From the NCBI GenBank assembly GCA_041672395.1, contig JBAYZS010000012.1, forward strand, positions 1-53,207: a stretch of 53,207 nt of DNA, given 5' to 3'. How positions within the stretch are numbered: position 1 is the stretch's first letter; every line of letters begins with the position of its first letter. A model generated the notes under the pieces. It saw only the letters and a list, made by a program, of their open reading frames with translations. It made no database searches and was not told the origin of the DNA. Below, one piece after another: positions 1-8,902 of the stretch. Source of the stretch: UBA5287 sp041672395. Lineage in GTDB: Bacteria; Bacteroidota; Bacteroidia; Bacteroidales; Dysgonomonadaceae. Both the position numbers and the translations under genes were made by a program.

Positions 1-183
1 AGCTTTATTCTATTCTTTATTGGTGCAAAAATGCTGCTGAGTGCGATACCTGTAGTAGGTCATTTCTTTAGCAGTCATTCATGGGTTTCGCTAACTGTTA
101 TCATCGGCACATTATTGATTTCTATATTGCTATCGAAATGGATTCCGGAAAAAGAAACAGTAGATAAAACAATAGAAGATTAA
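1..183 (+). CDS. TerC-family integral membrane protein, C-terminal end (partial)
   Basis: The window opens inside a gene; frame 1 is open for 60 codons and stops at 181-183. The visible residues contain FIGAKMLLS, then a short loop, a hydrophobic stretch (VSLTVIIGTLLISILL), and a charged tail ending in TIED. An FIGxKMLL segment followed by one last membrane helix is what I recall from the end of TerC/Alx-type transporters, which are multi-pass inner-membrane proteins linked to metal (manganese, tellurite) handling. A clear hairpin terminator follows at 244-283. The 5' part lies outside the window, so the family call rests on about 60 residues and could be wrong. Confidence 0.6.
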   Translation, partial: SFILFFIGAKMLLSAIPVVGHFFSSHSWVSLTVIIGTLLISILLSKWIPEKETVDKTIED

Positions 184-243
184 TCTTCTGATTTAGATTG
201 AACAGGTTCAGTATCAAAAGTATGAACTATTCAATTTAATTAA

Positions 244-283
244 AAACTGCAATATAGTTGAACGCTCGACTGTATTGCAGTTT
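244..283 (+). terminator. Hairpin terminator after the TerC-like gene
   Basis: A 14-bp stem (arms 244-257 and 270-283, one G-U pair) with a 12-nt loop is followed by an AT-rich ATAATTTTA tract. It sits 60 bases after the stop of the partial gene and well before the lysS promoter box, so it separates the two transcription units. Confidence 0.7.
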
Positions 284-369
284 ATAATTTTACATACAAA
301 CTATTTATCTTTTAAGATGTTCTATTAACGAAATCGGTCTAAACGAAATGAAAAGTGCAATATATTTTG

Positions 370-377
370 TAACTTTG
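370..377 (+). promoter_or_regulatory. Bacteroidetes -7 box (TAACTTTG) for lysS
   Basis: It matches TAnnTTTG, the -7 element used by the primary sigma factor of Bacteroidetes, 45 bases before the lysS start. No good TTTG -33 element is seen, so this is a sequence match only. Confidence 0.5.
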
Positions 378-422
378 CGCAAATTTAACCATCCGGATGG
401 AGAAAATAGATAAACGAAAAGA

Positions 423-2153
423 ATGCAGAATTTAGAACTTAGCGAACAAGAGATTATTCGCAGACAAAGTCTTAACTCAATGCGAGAATATGGAATTGAT
501 CCGTATCCTGCAGCAGCGTACGAAGTTAACGCATATTCCACAGATATAAAAAGTGAATTTGATGATGATGCTGAAAAACGGCAGGTAAGTATTGCCGGAC
601 GCATAATGACACGACGCATTATGGGGAAAGCATCGTTTTTGGAGTTGATGGATTCCAAAGGCAGAATTCAAATCTACATTACTAGAGATGATATTTGTCC
701 CGATGAGGATAAAGAACTGTATAACAACGTTTTCAAGAAGATGTTGGATATTGGCGACTTTATTGGCATCACGGGATTTGTGTTCCGCACGCAGACGGGT
801 GAAATATCGGTGCATGCGCAAACAATGACTGTTTTATCGAAATCACTCAAACCACTGCCGGTAGTTAAAATGAAAGATGGCGTGGAGTATGATAAATTTA
901 CGGATCCTGAACTTCGCTTTAGACAAAGGTATGTCGACTTGTTGGTGAACAACGAGGTTAAAGAGATATTTATAAAACGTACAAAGATATTTGATGCCAT
1001 GCGCTCGTTTTTTAATGAACAAGGGTATCTGGAAGTGGAAACTCCTGTGCTTCAAAGCATTCCGGGTGGAGCTGCGGCGCGCCCGTTCACTACTCACCAC
1101 AACGCACTGGACATAGATTTATACTTACGTATTGCGAATGAACTGTACCTGAAACGCTTGATAGTTGGCGGTTTTGAAGGGGTGTATGAGTTTTCACGCA
1201 ACTTCCGTAACGAAGGAATGGACAGGACGCATAATCCGGAGTTTACGGCAATGGAAATTTATGTGTCGTATAAGGATTACATCTGGATGATGGAATTTAC
1301 TGAACAGATGTTGGAACATATCGCACTGACAGTGCTGGGAACTACAAAAGTGAAGGTTGGCGACAAAGAAATAGATTTTAAAGCGCCTTATAAACGAATC
1401 ACTATGATCGATGCTATTAAAGAAAATACGGGTATCGATATTACAGATATGGACGAATCACAGTTGCACGAAGTGTGTGATAAACTGGGAGTTGAACACA
1501 ATGAAACAATGGGTAAAGGTAAACTCATTGATGAGATTTTCGGAGAAAAAGCGGAAGGAACTTTCATACAACCGACGTTCGTAATGGACTACCCTATCGA
1601 AATGTCGCCTCTCTGCAAAAAACATCGTGAAAACCCGGAACTGACGGAACGCTTTGAACTTATGGTGAACGGCAAGGAACTGGCGAATGCTTATTCGGAA
1701 CTGAACGACCCGATAGATCAACGAGGACGTTTTGAAGATCAACTGCACTTATCGGAAAAAGGGGACGACGAAGCAATGTTTATCGACCAGGATTTCCTTC
1801 GGGCTCTTGAATATGGAATGCCGCCTACATCGGGCATGGGAATCGGTATGGACAGATTGACAATGCTGATGACGGGACAAACTACTATCCAGGAGGTACT
1901 GCTCTTCCCAATGATGCGACCCGAAAAGACTGTCAAAAAGGATTCAATAGATAAATATACAGAATTGGGTATTCCTGAAGCATGGGTTGAAGTGTTACAG
2001 AAGGCCGGATATAACGAAGTGACTGAATTAATAGATCTTAATCCCAACAAGTTACATCAGGAAATTTGTGGATTGAACAAGAAATATGCGCTGGGATTAA
2101 TAAATCCTACCCCTGATGATGTGAAATTATGGATAGCGAATGCTGCTCAATAA
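423..2153 (+). CDS. lysS: Lysine--tRNA ligase, class II
   Basis: It charges tRNA-Lys with lysine in the cytoplasm, using ATP. The 576-residue product has an N-terminal OB-fold anticodon-binding domain (about residues 55-155, with the GRIMTRR strand) and a class II catalytic core. Motif 2 reads FRNEGMDRTHNPEF from residue 261 and motif 3 reads GMGIGMDRL from 471, with the ATP-binding arginine at 478. It is about 70 residues longer than the E. coli enzyme. The extra part is a C-terminal tail after residue 500 (IPEAWVEVLQKAGY), an extension I know from Bacteroidetes LysS. It is first in a tight + strand run with gpsA (25-nt gap) and pgi. The ATG at 423 is 45 nt behind a TAnnTTTG box. Confidence 0.97.
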   Translation: MQNLELSEQEIIRRQSLNSMREYGIDPYPAAAYEVNAYSTDIKSEFDDDAEKRQVSIAGRIMTRRIMGKASFLELMDSKGRIQIYITRDDICPDEDKELYNNVFKKMLDIGDFIGITGFVFRTQTGEISVHAQTMTVLSKSLKPLPVVKMKDGVEYDKFTDPELRFRQRYVDLLVNNEVKEIFIKRTKIFDAMRSFFNEQGYLEVETPVLQSIPGGAAARPFTTHHNALDIDLYLRIANELYLKRLIVGGFEGVYEFSRNFRNEGMDRTHNPEFTAMEIYVSYKDYIWMMEFTEQMLEHIALTVLGTTKVKVGDKEIDFKAPYKRITMIDAIKENTGIDITDMDESQLHEVCDKLGVEHNETMGKGKLIDEIFGEKAEGTFIQPTFVMDYPIEMSPLCKKHRENPELTERFELMVNGKELANAYSELNDPIDQRGRFEDQLHLSEKGDDEAMFIDQDFLRALEYGMPPTSGMGIGMDRLTMLMTGQTTIQEVLLFPMMRPEKTVKKDSIDKYTELGIPEAWVEVLQKAGYNEVTELIDLNPNKLHQEICGLNKKYALGLINPTPDDVKLWIANAAQ

Positions 2154-2178
2154 CTTTTAACGTATAGAAGAACATAGA

Positions 2179-3174
2179 ATGAGTTCACTGGGAAAGATTT
2201 GCATTTTAGGAGGTGGAACATGGGCGACAGCCCTTGCCAAACTTGTTTTGATGACGCAAAAAGAGATTAACTGGTATATGCGCCGGAACGAACAAGTAGA
2301 GGGCTTTTATAAGCTTGGAAACAATCCCGACTACTTGCGAAACATTAAATTTAATTTGTCTCAAATTGTATTTTATACAAATATTGAGCGTGCTATAAAG
2401 GATTCGGATACAATCATTATTGCTTTTCCATCGCCTTATATTAAACAATATTTCCGGTGGGTTTGGTCGAACAACTTCAAAGGGAAGACTGTGATCTCTG
2501 CACTCAAAGGAATTGTGCCGGGTGATAATGTGGCAATGAGCGAATATCTGATGGGGAACTTTAAGGTTCCTATTGAGAATATCGGAGTGATTTCCGGTCC
2601 TTGTCATGCAGAAGAGGTTGCTTTGGAAAGGTTATCGTTTTTGACATGTGCCTGCAGTGATACGGAAAAGGCTAAATCGATCGCGGAAGCTATATCTTCA
2701 CGTATATTGCGTACTTCAATATCGAATGATGTACTCGGAATTGAGTTGGCGGCAGTACTCAAAAATATTTATGCTATTGGAGCGGGTGTTTGCTCTGGTC
2801 TGCAATATGGGGATAATTTCCAGGCTGTTTACATGACAAACTGCGCAAATGAAATGTCGCGTATCCTAAATGGTATTGCTCCTATGGAAAGAAATATCTG
2901 TGAACAACATTATCTGGGTGATATGCTGGTTACCGGGTACTCTCAATTCAGCAGAAACAGAACGCTGGGTACCATGATCGGTAAAGGGTATTCGGTGAAA
3001 AGTGCGCAACTGGAAATGGAAATGATTGCAGAAGGGTACTATGGGGCGAAATGTATTGTTTCAATGAATCAGAAATATCAGATTGAAATACCTATTGTTA
3101 ATACAGTTTATAACATATTGTACAGCAATATTTCGCCAAAGACTGCCATCAAAAACTTAATTGAAATATTCTGA
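2179..3174 (+). CDS. gpsA: Glycerol-3-phosphate dehydrogenase [NAD(P)+]
   Basis: It reduces dihydroxyacetone phosphate to sn-glycerol 3-phosphate, the backbone for phospholipid synthesis, in the cytoplasm. The 331-residue length is normal for GpsA. The Rossmann nucleotide loop is at the N-terminus (LGGGTWATALAK, about residues 10-21), the SALKGI segment lies near residue 115, and the catalytic lysine is in AAVLKNIYAIGAG (K195). It lies 25 nt after lysS and 23 nt before pgi and is probably cotranscribed with both. The LGGGTW variant of the usual GAGxWG loop keeps the required glycines. Confidence 0.95.
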   Translation: MSSLGKICILGGGTWATALAKLVLMTQKEINWYMRRNEQVEGFYKLGNNPDYLRNIKFNLSQIVFYTNIERAIKDSDTIIIAFPSPYIKQYFRWVWSNNFKGKTVISALKGIVPGDNVAMSEYLMGNFKVPIENIGVISGPCHAEEVALERLSFLTCACSDTEKAKSIAEAISSRILRTSISNDVLGIELAAVLKNIYAIGAGVCSGLQYGDNFQAVYMTNCANEMSRILNGIAPMERNICEQHYLGDMLVTGYSQFSRNRTLGTMIGKGYSVKSAQLEMEMIAEGYYGAKCIVSMNQKYQIEIPIVNTVYNILYSNISPKTAIKNLIEIF

Positions 3175-3197
3175 TATAAATAATAAACATATATTTT

Positions 3198-4541
3198 ATG
3201 GATACGATTAAATTGAACATTCAACCTGTTTACAAATTTGTGAATGAAGAGGAAATTCTGAATCAGGCTGATTTTGCTACGGCTTGTAATGAATCTTTAC
3301 ACAGTGGAAACGGCGCGGGAAACGATTTCCTCGGATGGGTGAATTTGCCTTCTTCGTTTACTGACGAAGTGATAAGAGATATCGAAGATACTGCTACAAC
3401 CCTACGCTCACTATGTGATGTTGTTGTGGTTGTTGGTATTGGTGGTAGCTATCTGGGTGCCAGAGCGGTTATTGAGGCGCTGAAACCTTCTTTGGATTGG
3501 TTACAACCAAAACGCAAAGATCCTGTGGTGTTGTTCGCAGGTAATAACTTAAGTGAAGATTATCTTCATGAGATTCTTGAATTTGTTGAAGACCGCTCTT
3601 TCGGTATTATCAATATTTCTAAATCAGGTACTACAACAGAACCGGCTGTGGCTTTCCGTTTGCTGAAAGAAAAGCTGGAAAAGAAAGTGGGTAAGACTGA
3701 AACACAAAAACGTATTGTTGCTATCACGGATGAGAAAAAAGGTGCGCTCCGCACATTGGCAACACAGGAGGGCTATAAGACTTATGTGATTCCTGATAAT
3801 GTTGGAGGACGTTATTCTGTACTTACTCCGGTAGGATTACTTCCAATCGCAGTCGCTGGATTGAATATTCGTAATCTGATTGATGGGGCTGTCGAAATAG
3901 AAAATGCTTCAAATACTTCTGTAGCTTTTGAATATAATTTACCGGCTATTTATGCTGCAATTCGTAACGAGTTGTATAAAAGAGGTAAAAAGATCGAGAT
4001 CCTTGTGAATTTTAATCCTAAACTTCATTATTTTGCTGAATGGTGGAAACAACTTTACGGCGAGAGTGAAGGTAAGGAACTGAAGGGTATTTTCCCGGCA
4101 GCGGTTGATTTTACATCGGACTTGCACTCGATGGGTCAATGGATTCAAGAGGGGGAACGGACTATTTTTGAGACTGTCATTTCGGTTAAAGAACCGAATG
4201 AGAAAGTGGAGATTCCGCATGATGATGATAATCTTGACGGACTGAATTTCCTTGAGGGTAAACGTGTTGACGATGTGAACAAAATGGCTGAGCTTGGTAC
4301 AAGACTGGCTCATGTCGATGGTGATGTTCCAAACTTGCTGATTGAGATTCCTGAACTTGAAGAAAAGTATATCGGACAGCTGATTTATTTCTTCGAAAAA
4401 GCTTGTGGAATAAGTGGTTATATGCTCGGAATCAATCCGTTTAACCAACCGGGTGTTGAAGCATACAAAAGAAACATGTTTGCTTTACTTGACAAACCGG
4501 GTTACGAAGAAGAGAGCAAAGCGATTAAAGTAAGAATTTAA
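3198..4541 (+). CDS. pgi: Glucose-6-phosphate isomerase
   Basis: It interconverts glucose 6-phosphate and fructose 6-phosphate in glycolysis and gluconeogenesis. At 447 residues it matches the short bacterial Pgi form. The sugar-phosphate isomerase core is visible: VVVVGIGGSYLGARA (about residues 75-90), NISKSGTTTEPA for phosphate binding, GGRYSVLTPVGLLP, and SMGQWIQEGER near residue 310. It ends the lysS-gpsA-pgi run and is followed by a strong terminator at 4595-4620. The start at 3198 is preceded by an AT-rich spacer without a strong Shine-Dalgarno sequence, as is common in Bacteroidetes. Confidence 0.97.
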   Translation: MDTIKLNIQPVYKFVNEEEILNQADFATACNESLHSGNGAGNDFLGWVNLPSSFTDEVIRDIEDTATTLRSLCDVVVVVGIGGSYLGARAVIEALKPSLDWLQPKRKDPVVLFAGNNLSEDYLHEILEFVEDRSFGIINISKSGTTTEPAVAFRLLKEKLEKKVGKTETQKRIVAITDEKKGALRTLATQEGYKTYVIPDNVGGRYSVLTPVGLLPIAVAGLNIRNLIDGAVEIENASNTSVAFEYNLPAIYAAIRNELYKRGKKIEILVNFNPKLHYFAEWWKQLYGESEGKELKGIFPAAVDFTSDLHSMGQWIQEGERTIFETVISVKEPNEKVEIPHDDDNLDGLNFLEGKRVDDVNKMAELGTRLAHVDGDVPNLLIEIPELEEKYIGQLIYFFEKACGISGYMLGINPFNQPGVEAYKRNMFALLDKPGYEEESKAIKVRI

Positions 4542-4594
4542 GTCGCAAGAATTGATAATTTAAAATAACGGGAAACTCATCCCGGCATGACCTG

Positions 4595-4620
4595 AAGAGA
4601 CCGTTAATCAATGGTCTCTT
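4595..4620 (+). terminator. Rho-independent terminator after pgi
   Basis: An 8-bp perfect stem (AAGAGACC / GGTCTCTT), extendable by three further pairs to an AATC loop, runs directly into TTTTTGTTT. A second small hairpin (CGGGA / TCCCG, 4569-4584) lies just upstream. Confidence 0.85.
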
Positions 4621-4674
4621 TTTGTTTAATTAAAAGTTTTAACCGACATTTACAAAGGATATTAATAATATAAA

Positions 4675-5421
4675 ATGGAAGAGATTTTCAGAAAATACTT
4701 GAGAGAGAATGGGTATTCTCGTTTTGATTTAAAAGCAATTTTATTTGATATGGATGGCGTGCTTTATGACTCGATGTCTGCCCATGCCAAATCATGGCAA
4801 CAAGTATTTGAGGAAGAAGGGTTTACAACTACAACTCCTGAAGAGTTTTATCTGCACGAAGGTCGGACTGGCAAATCTACCATCAACATAATGTTTGAAC
4901 GGGAAAAGGGACGTAAGGCCACTCCCGAAGAGAAACAACGTGTATATGAAAGGAAAACGGAGTTGTTTTATCAGTATAATTCGGGAGAAACAATCCCCGG
5001 AGCAATCGAGGTTCTTAACTTAGTTAAACAAAGGGGACTTATCCCTGTGCTGGTAACTGGTTCTGGTCAACCTTCTCTCTTGGAACGATTGGACTCTAAC
5101 TTTCCTGATATCTTTACACCGGAAACAATGGTTACTGCTTTTGATGTGAAGAAGGGCAAACCAAATCCTGAACCGTTTTTAATGGGATTGCAAAAGGGTG
5201 GAAACTTACAGCCTAACCAGGCTATCGTGATTGAAAACGCTCCACTGGGAACAGAAGCGGCTCACAATGCGGGTATTTTTGTTATTGATGTGAACACGGG
5301 ACCGCTGTCCGACCAGGTATTACTTGATGCTGGTGGTAATCTTGTACTTGACTCTATGACTACTTTATTGAAAAAACTTACTGAGATTTCAACCATCTTA
5401 AGGACTTTAGAAGTAACATAA
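4675..5421 (+). CDS. HAD-family sugar-phosphate phosphatase or phosphomutase
   Basis: This is a haloacid dehalogenase-type hydrolase of 248 residues. Motif I is LFDMDGVLYDS with the nucleophile D25 and acid/base D27; VLVTGSGQ (about residue 125) is motif II; and KKGKPNPEPF with IVIENAPLG supplies motifs III and IV. The helical cap between residues 35 and 105 puts it in the beta-phosphoglucomutase/phosphatase subgroup, which acts on small sugar phosphates. The exact substrate cannot be read from the sequence. Its stop overlaps the start of the next gene by one base (TAATG), so the two are translationally coupled. It follows the pgi terminator and so opens a new transcription unit. Confidence 0.85.
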   Translation: MEEIFRKYLRENGYSRFDLKAILFDMDGVLYDSMSAHAKSWQQVFEEEGFTTTTPEEFYLHEGRTGKSTINIMFEREKGRKATPEEKQRVYERKTELFYQYNSGETIPGAIEVLNLVKQRGLIPVLVTGSGQPSLLERLDSNFPDIFTPETMVTAFDVKKGKPNPEPFLMGLQKGGNLQPNQAIVIENAPLGTEAAHNAGIFVIDVNTGPLSDQVLLDAGGNLVLDSMTTLLKKLTEISTILRTLEVT

Positions 5422-6923
5422 TGAGAACATTACTTTTTATTTTATCATTATTTTTGATTGCTGGTTGCTCTGTATCTGAAAAGAACCGAATTGAGAATGA
5501 GATTGCAAAAGGTAACTTTTCTGCAGCAAACAAACAAATCGACTTATTGTTAACCGACAACAAATTGACTGATGATCAACGTTTTTTACTGAAAGTTAAA
5601 AAGGATTCAATACACAGAGTTTCTTTGGATTTTAATAAAACACAAGGGGACATAATCGATTGGATTGAGGAAAATTTGCTGTTTACTCCATCTGCAGATC
5701 AAATATCTTCCTGGGAATCTGATGGATCACTTGAATTCAGATTAATAGATGGCGAAAAGAGGTACTTCAGAAATGCGGCAACTAACATATTTAGATTGAA
5801 TGATGAGGCTAAAAAACTTGCTCCATCATTAACAACTTCATATAGGAAAACGGACTCCATAATAGATGCAGATTTAGCAAAAATGCTGCCGACTACAATA
5901 AAAGGGCATTACCTTTTACCAAAAAAACAAATGAATGTCTTATATACCGTGACCGTAAATGCAAACGCGGTTTCTGAAGGTGAAATTGTTCGCGCATGGC
6001 TGCCCTACCCTCGCAAAGATATTCACAGACAAACTGATGTTCAACTTATTAAAACTTCTCAACTGGATTATATTTTATCTGATGATAAAACTGCTCACAC
6101 TTCAATTTATATGGAGAAGCGTGCTGAAAAGGATAAGCCGACTGTCTTTCAGGTCGAGTTTGAATTTTCATCGCAAGGTGAATGGTTTGACCTTTCACAA
6201 ATCGATATAAATTCTTACGATAAATCGTCACCTGATTATAAATACTATACCTCTGAAAAGAAACCGCATATCCAGTTCTCAAACCGACTTAAATCATTGA
6301 CTGACAGCATCACAAAGGATGCGACAGACCCTATAGAAACTTTGCAGTCTATTTACAGATATATTGCCGCTAATTACCCATGGGCAAGTGCATTGGGATA
6401 TTCAATTATCCCAAACATTCCTACTTATGTCATAGAGAATAGAAAAGGTGACTGCGGACAAGTTACTCTTCTTTTGATCAACATGTTAAGATATAAAGGA
6501 ATTCCTTCTCGCTGGCAAAGTGGCTGGATGATGCATCCGGGAGAAGTGAATCTGCATGATTGGGCAGAAGTATACTTTGAAGGAGTAGGATGGATTCCAG
6601 TTGATATGTCTTTTGGAAGAGGTGAAGAACTAAAGCATCCTATTGGAAGAGAGTTCTTTATGTCGGGCATAGATTCATATCGATTCTATGTGAATTCTGA
6701 CTTTTCAGACGCTTTTATTCCTGAAAAGAAATTCCCAAGAAGCGATACAGTGGACTTTCAATGTGGAGAAGTAGAATTGGAATCCTGGAACTTGTATTAT
6801 GATCTATGGCATTATTCAATGGATTATATCATTGAGTTATCCGACGGCGAATATTATATGAAAGGTCAAAATAAATTTACTAGTTTTGAAGGTAAAGCTT
6901 TATCAAGACCTGCAACATTTTAG
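5421..6923 (+). CDS. Transglutaminase-like lipoprotein
   Basis: This is a predicted secreted lipoprotein of 500 residues: the N-terminus has a short hydrophobic signal ending in the lipobox LIAGC (Cys 16). The C-terminal half carries a transglutaminase/protease-like domain with a complete catalytic triad: C345 in KGDCGQVT, H379 in LHDWAEV, and D395 in IPVDMSFG. The N-terminal 170 residues are charged and probably helical, and I cannot assign them. Such proteins in Bacteroidetes are usually periplasmic or outer-membrane-anchored peptidases or hydrolases; the substrate is unknown. It overlaps the HAD gene by one base. A promoter box for nadE begins at its stop codon. Confidence 0.8.
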   Translation: MRTLLFILSLFLIAGCSVSEKNRIENEIAKGNFSAANKQIDLLLTDNKLTDDQRFLLKVKKDSIHRVSLDFNKTQGDIIDWIEENLLFTPSADQISSWESDGSLEFRLIDGEKRYFRNAATNIFRLNDEAKKLAPSLTTSYRKTDSIIDADLAKMLPTTIKGHYLLPKKQMNVLYTVTVNANAVSEGEIVRAWLPYPRKDIHRQTDVQLIKTSQLDYILSDDKTAHTSIYMEKRAEKDKPTVFQVEFEFSSQGEWFDLSQIDINSYDKSSPDYKYYTSEKKPHIQFSNRLKSLTDSITKDATDPIETLQSIYRYIAANYPWASALGYSIIPNIPTYVIENRKGDCGQVTLLLINMLRYKGIPSRWQSGWMMHPGEVNLHDWAEVYFEGVGWIPVDMSFGRGEELKHPIGREFFMSGIDSYRFYVNSDFSDAFIPEKKFPRSDTVDFQCGEVELESWNLYYDLWHYSMDYIIELSDGEYYMKGQNKFTSFEGKALSRPATF

Positions 6924-6931
6924 TATCTTTG
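6924..6931 (+). promoter_or_regulatory. Bacteroidetes -7 box (TATCTTTG) for nadE
   Basis: A perfect TAnnTTTG begins just after the TAG of the preceding gene. Transcription would start near 6937-6940, which favours the ATG at 6962 over an upstream in-frame TTG at 6938 as the nadE start. Confidence 0.6.
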
Positions 6932-6961
6932 TAATAATTGTATATAAATTCTCATACAAAT

Positions 6962-8896
6962 ATGGATATCAATCAATACGGATTTCTGCGAGTGGCTGCT
7001 TCAACACCTAAAGTCAAAGTGGCTGATTGTGAATATAATATCCGGGAGATAAAATCAGTTATTAAAGAAGCAACCGACAAAGGTGTTCAAATATTATGCT
7101 TTCCTGAACTTTGCATAACAGGATATACATGTGGAGATTTGTTTTTTCAAACGGCACTGCAAAAGAAAGCAATAGCTTCACTTTTTGATATTGCTCATTT
7201 TATGACCAACGACTCTTCTATTATTGTGATTGTTGGACTTCCATTATTTCATAAAAACGGTTTATATAACGTTGCAGCAGTTATTAATTCTGAAGGAATA
7301 AAAGGGTTTGTTGCTAAAAAAAACATACCAAATGGTAAAGAGTTTTATGAGAAACGATGGTTTTCGAGTGGAGATAAACTTAACGACTTTACTGTTGAAT
7401 TAGCAGGCGAATCATTTCCTATATCGTCTGTTAGCCCCATTTTCACTACTCCATTTGGCAATTTTGCAATAGAGATTTGCGAAGATTTATGGATGCCCAT
7501 TCCTCCATCCAGCACTTCATCTGTATTAGGTGCAGATGTTATATTTAATTTATCAGCTAGCAATGATATTGTCGGAAAGAACAACTATCGTCGCAATTTG
7601 ATATTGCAGCAATCAGCACGATGTGTTGCAGGTTATGTTTATGCATCAAGCGGCGTTGGAGAATCTACAACAGATTTGGTATTTTCCGGTGCAGATTTCA
7701 TAGCAGAAAATGGCGTATTATTAAAAGAGTCTGAACGTTTTTCTTTTGATAATCAATTAATTATAGCAGACATTGATTTAAATATACTTCACCATGATCG
7801 GATGGTAAATACTAATTACCTAAATTCAAGAGAGTTAGTAGACGATATATATTGTCACATATCCCCATCAGTATTCGATGAAATATACAGATCTTTTAAT
7901 CCCCATCCATTCATCCCTTCAGAAAAAAATACCGATGACAATTTGAATGAAGTTTTTTCTATACAAACACATGGACTGGCAAAACGCTTATTACACACAG
8001 GAATACAAAAAGTAACAATCGGTATTTCTGGTGGACTAGATTCTACTTTAGCATTATTGGTTACAATCAAAACTTTCGATATTCTTGGATTGCCAAGAGA
8101 AAACATATTTGGCATTACAATGCCTGGCTTCGGCACTACTGACAGAACTTACAACAATGCCAATGAGCTGATGAAGTCGGCCGGTATTACAATAAAAGAA
8201 ATATCTATCGTAAATGCTGTCAATCAACATTTTAAAGATATAGGACATGATATAAACAATCATGATGTCACCTATGAAAATGGTCAGGCACGAGAACGGA
8301 CACAGATACTAATGGATTATGCAAACAAAATTGGTGGTTTAGTAGTTGGTACTGGAAATCTCTCTGAATTGGCTTTAGGTTGGGCTACTTACAATGGAGA
8401 TCATATGTCGATGTATGGCATCAACACAAGTGTGCCCAAAACATTGGTTAAGTCGCTTGTCCGCTGGATTGCAAATTCACATATGGATGAAAAGTCAAAG
8501 AATATTCTCGACGACATTCTTGATACTCCTTATAGTCCTGAACTTCTTCCTGCTAATCCTGAAGGAAATATCGAACAGAAGACTGAAGACAAGATAGGTC
8601 CTTATGAACTGCATGATTTTTTCCTATACAGAATGCTTCGCTTTGGAGATGAACCAACTCGTATTTATTTTATTGCGAAACAAGCATTTAACAATATATA
8701 TTCACCGGAAACAATATTGAAATGGCTTACAGTATTTTACAAACGGTTTTTTTCTCAACAATTCAAGCGTTCATGTATGCCCGATGGCCCTAAAGTTGGC
8801 TCCATTAATTTATCACCTCGAGGTGATTGGCGAATGCCGAGTGATGCTGCTGTAACAGTGTGGTTGGATCAATTAAATAAAATAAAAGTGAATTAA
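6962..8896 (+). CDS. nadE: Glutamine-dependent NAD+ synthetase
   Basis: It makes NAD from deamido-NAD with ATP, using ammonia released from glutamine by its own N-terminal domain. The 644-residue protein has a nitrilase-fold glutaminase (residues 1 to about 290; Glu 49 in FPELCITGY, Cys 173 in IEICEDLW) and a C-terminal synthetase with the ATP pyrophosphatase loop SGGLDS at 356-361. I chose the ATG at 6962: an in-frame TTG at 6938 would add eight residues but lies at the predicted transcription start. This is the long, glutamine-using form, so no separate ammonia supply is needed. The next gene begins 6 nt after the stop. Confidence 0.95.
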   Translation: MDINQYGFLRVAASTPKVKVADCEYNIREIKSVIKEATDKGVQILCFPELCITGYTCGDLFFQTALQKKAIASLFDIAHFMTNDSSIIVIVGLPLFHKNGLYNVAAVINSEGIKGFVAKKNIPNGKEFYEKRWFSSGDKLNDFTVELAGESFPISSVSPIFTTPFGNFAIEICEDLWMPIPPSSTSSVLGADVIFNLSASNDIVGKNNYRRNLILQQSARCVAGYVYASSGVGESTTDLVFSGADFIAENGVLLKESERFSFDNQLIIADIDLNILHHDRMVNTNYLNSRELVDDIYCHISPSVFDEIYRSFNPHPFIPSEKNTDDNLNEVFSIQTHGLAKRLLHTGIQKVTIGISGGLDSTLALLVTIKTFDILGLPRENIFGITMPGFGTTDRTYNNANELMKSAGITIKEISIVNAVNQHFKDIGHDINNHDVTYENGQARERTQILMDYANKIGGLVVGTGNLSELALGWATYNGDHMSMYGINTSVPKTLVKSLVRWIANSHMDEKSKNILDDILDTPYSPELLPANPEGNIEQKTEDKIGPYELHDFFLYRMLRFGDEPTRIYFIAKQAFNNIYSPETILKWLTVFYKRFFSQQFKRSCMPDGPKVGSINLSPRGDWRMPSDAAVTVWLDQLNKIKVN

Positions 8897-8902
8897 GAAA
8901 CA

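Noticed and set aside
3939..4448. A 169-codon minus-strand reading frame inside pgi
   Set aside because: It is a shadow of the pgi coding frame; composition and lack of any motif give no support.
6938..6961. Upstream TTG start for nadE
   Set aside because: The TTG falls at the predicted transcription start after the box at 6924-6931, and the extra eight residues do not belong to the nitrilase fold.
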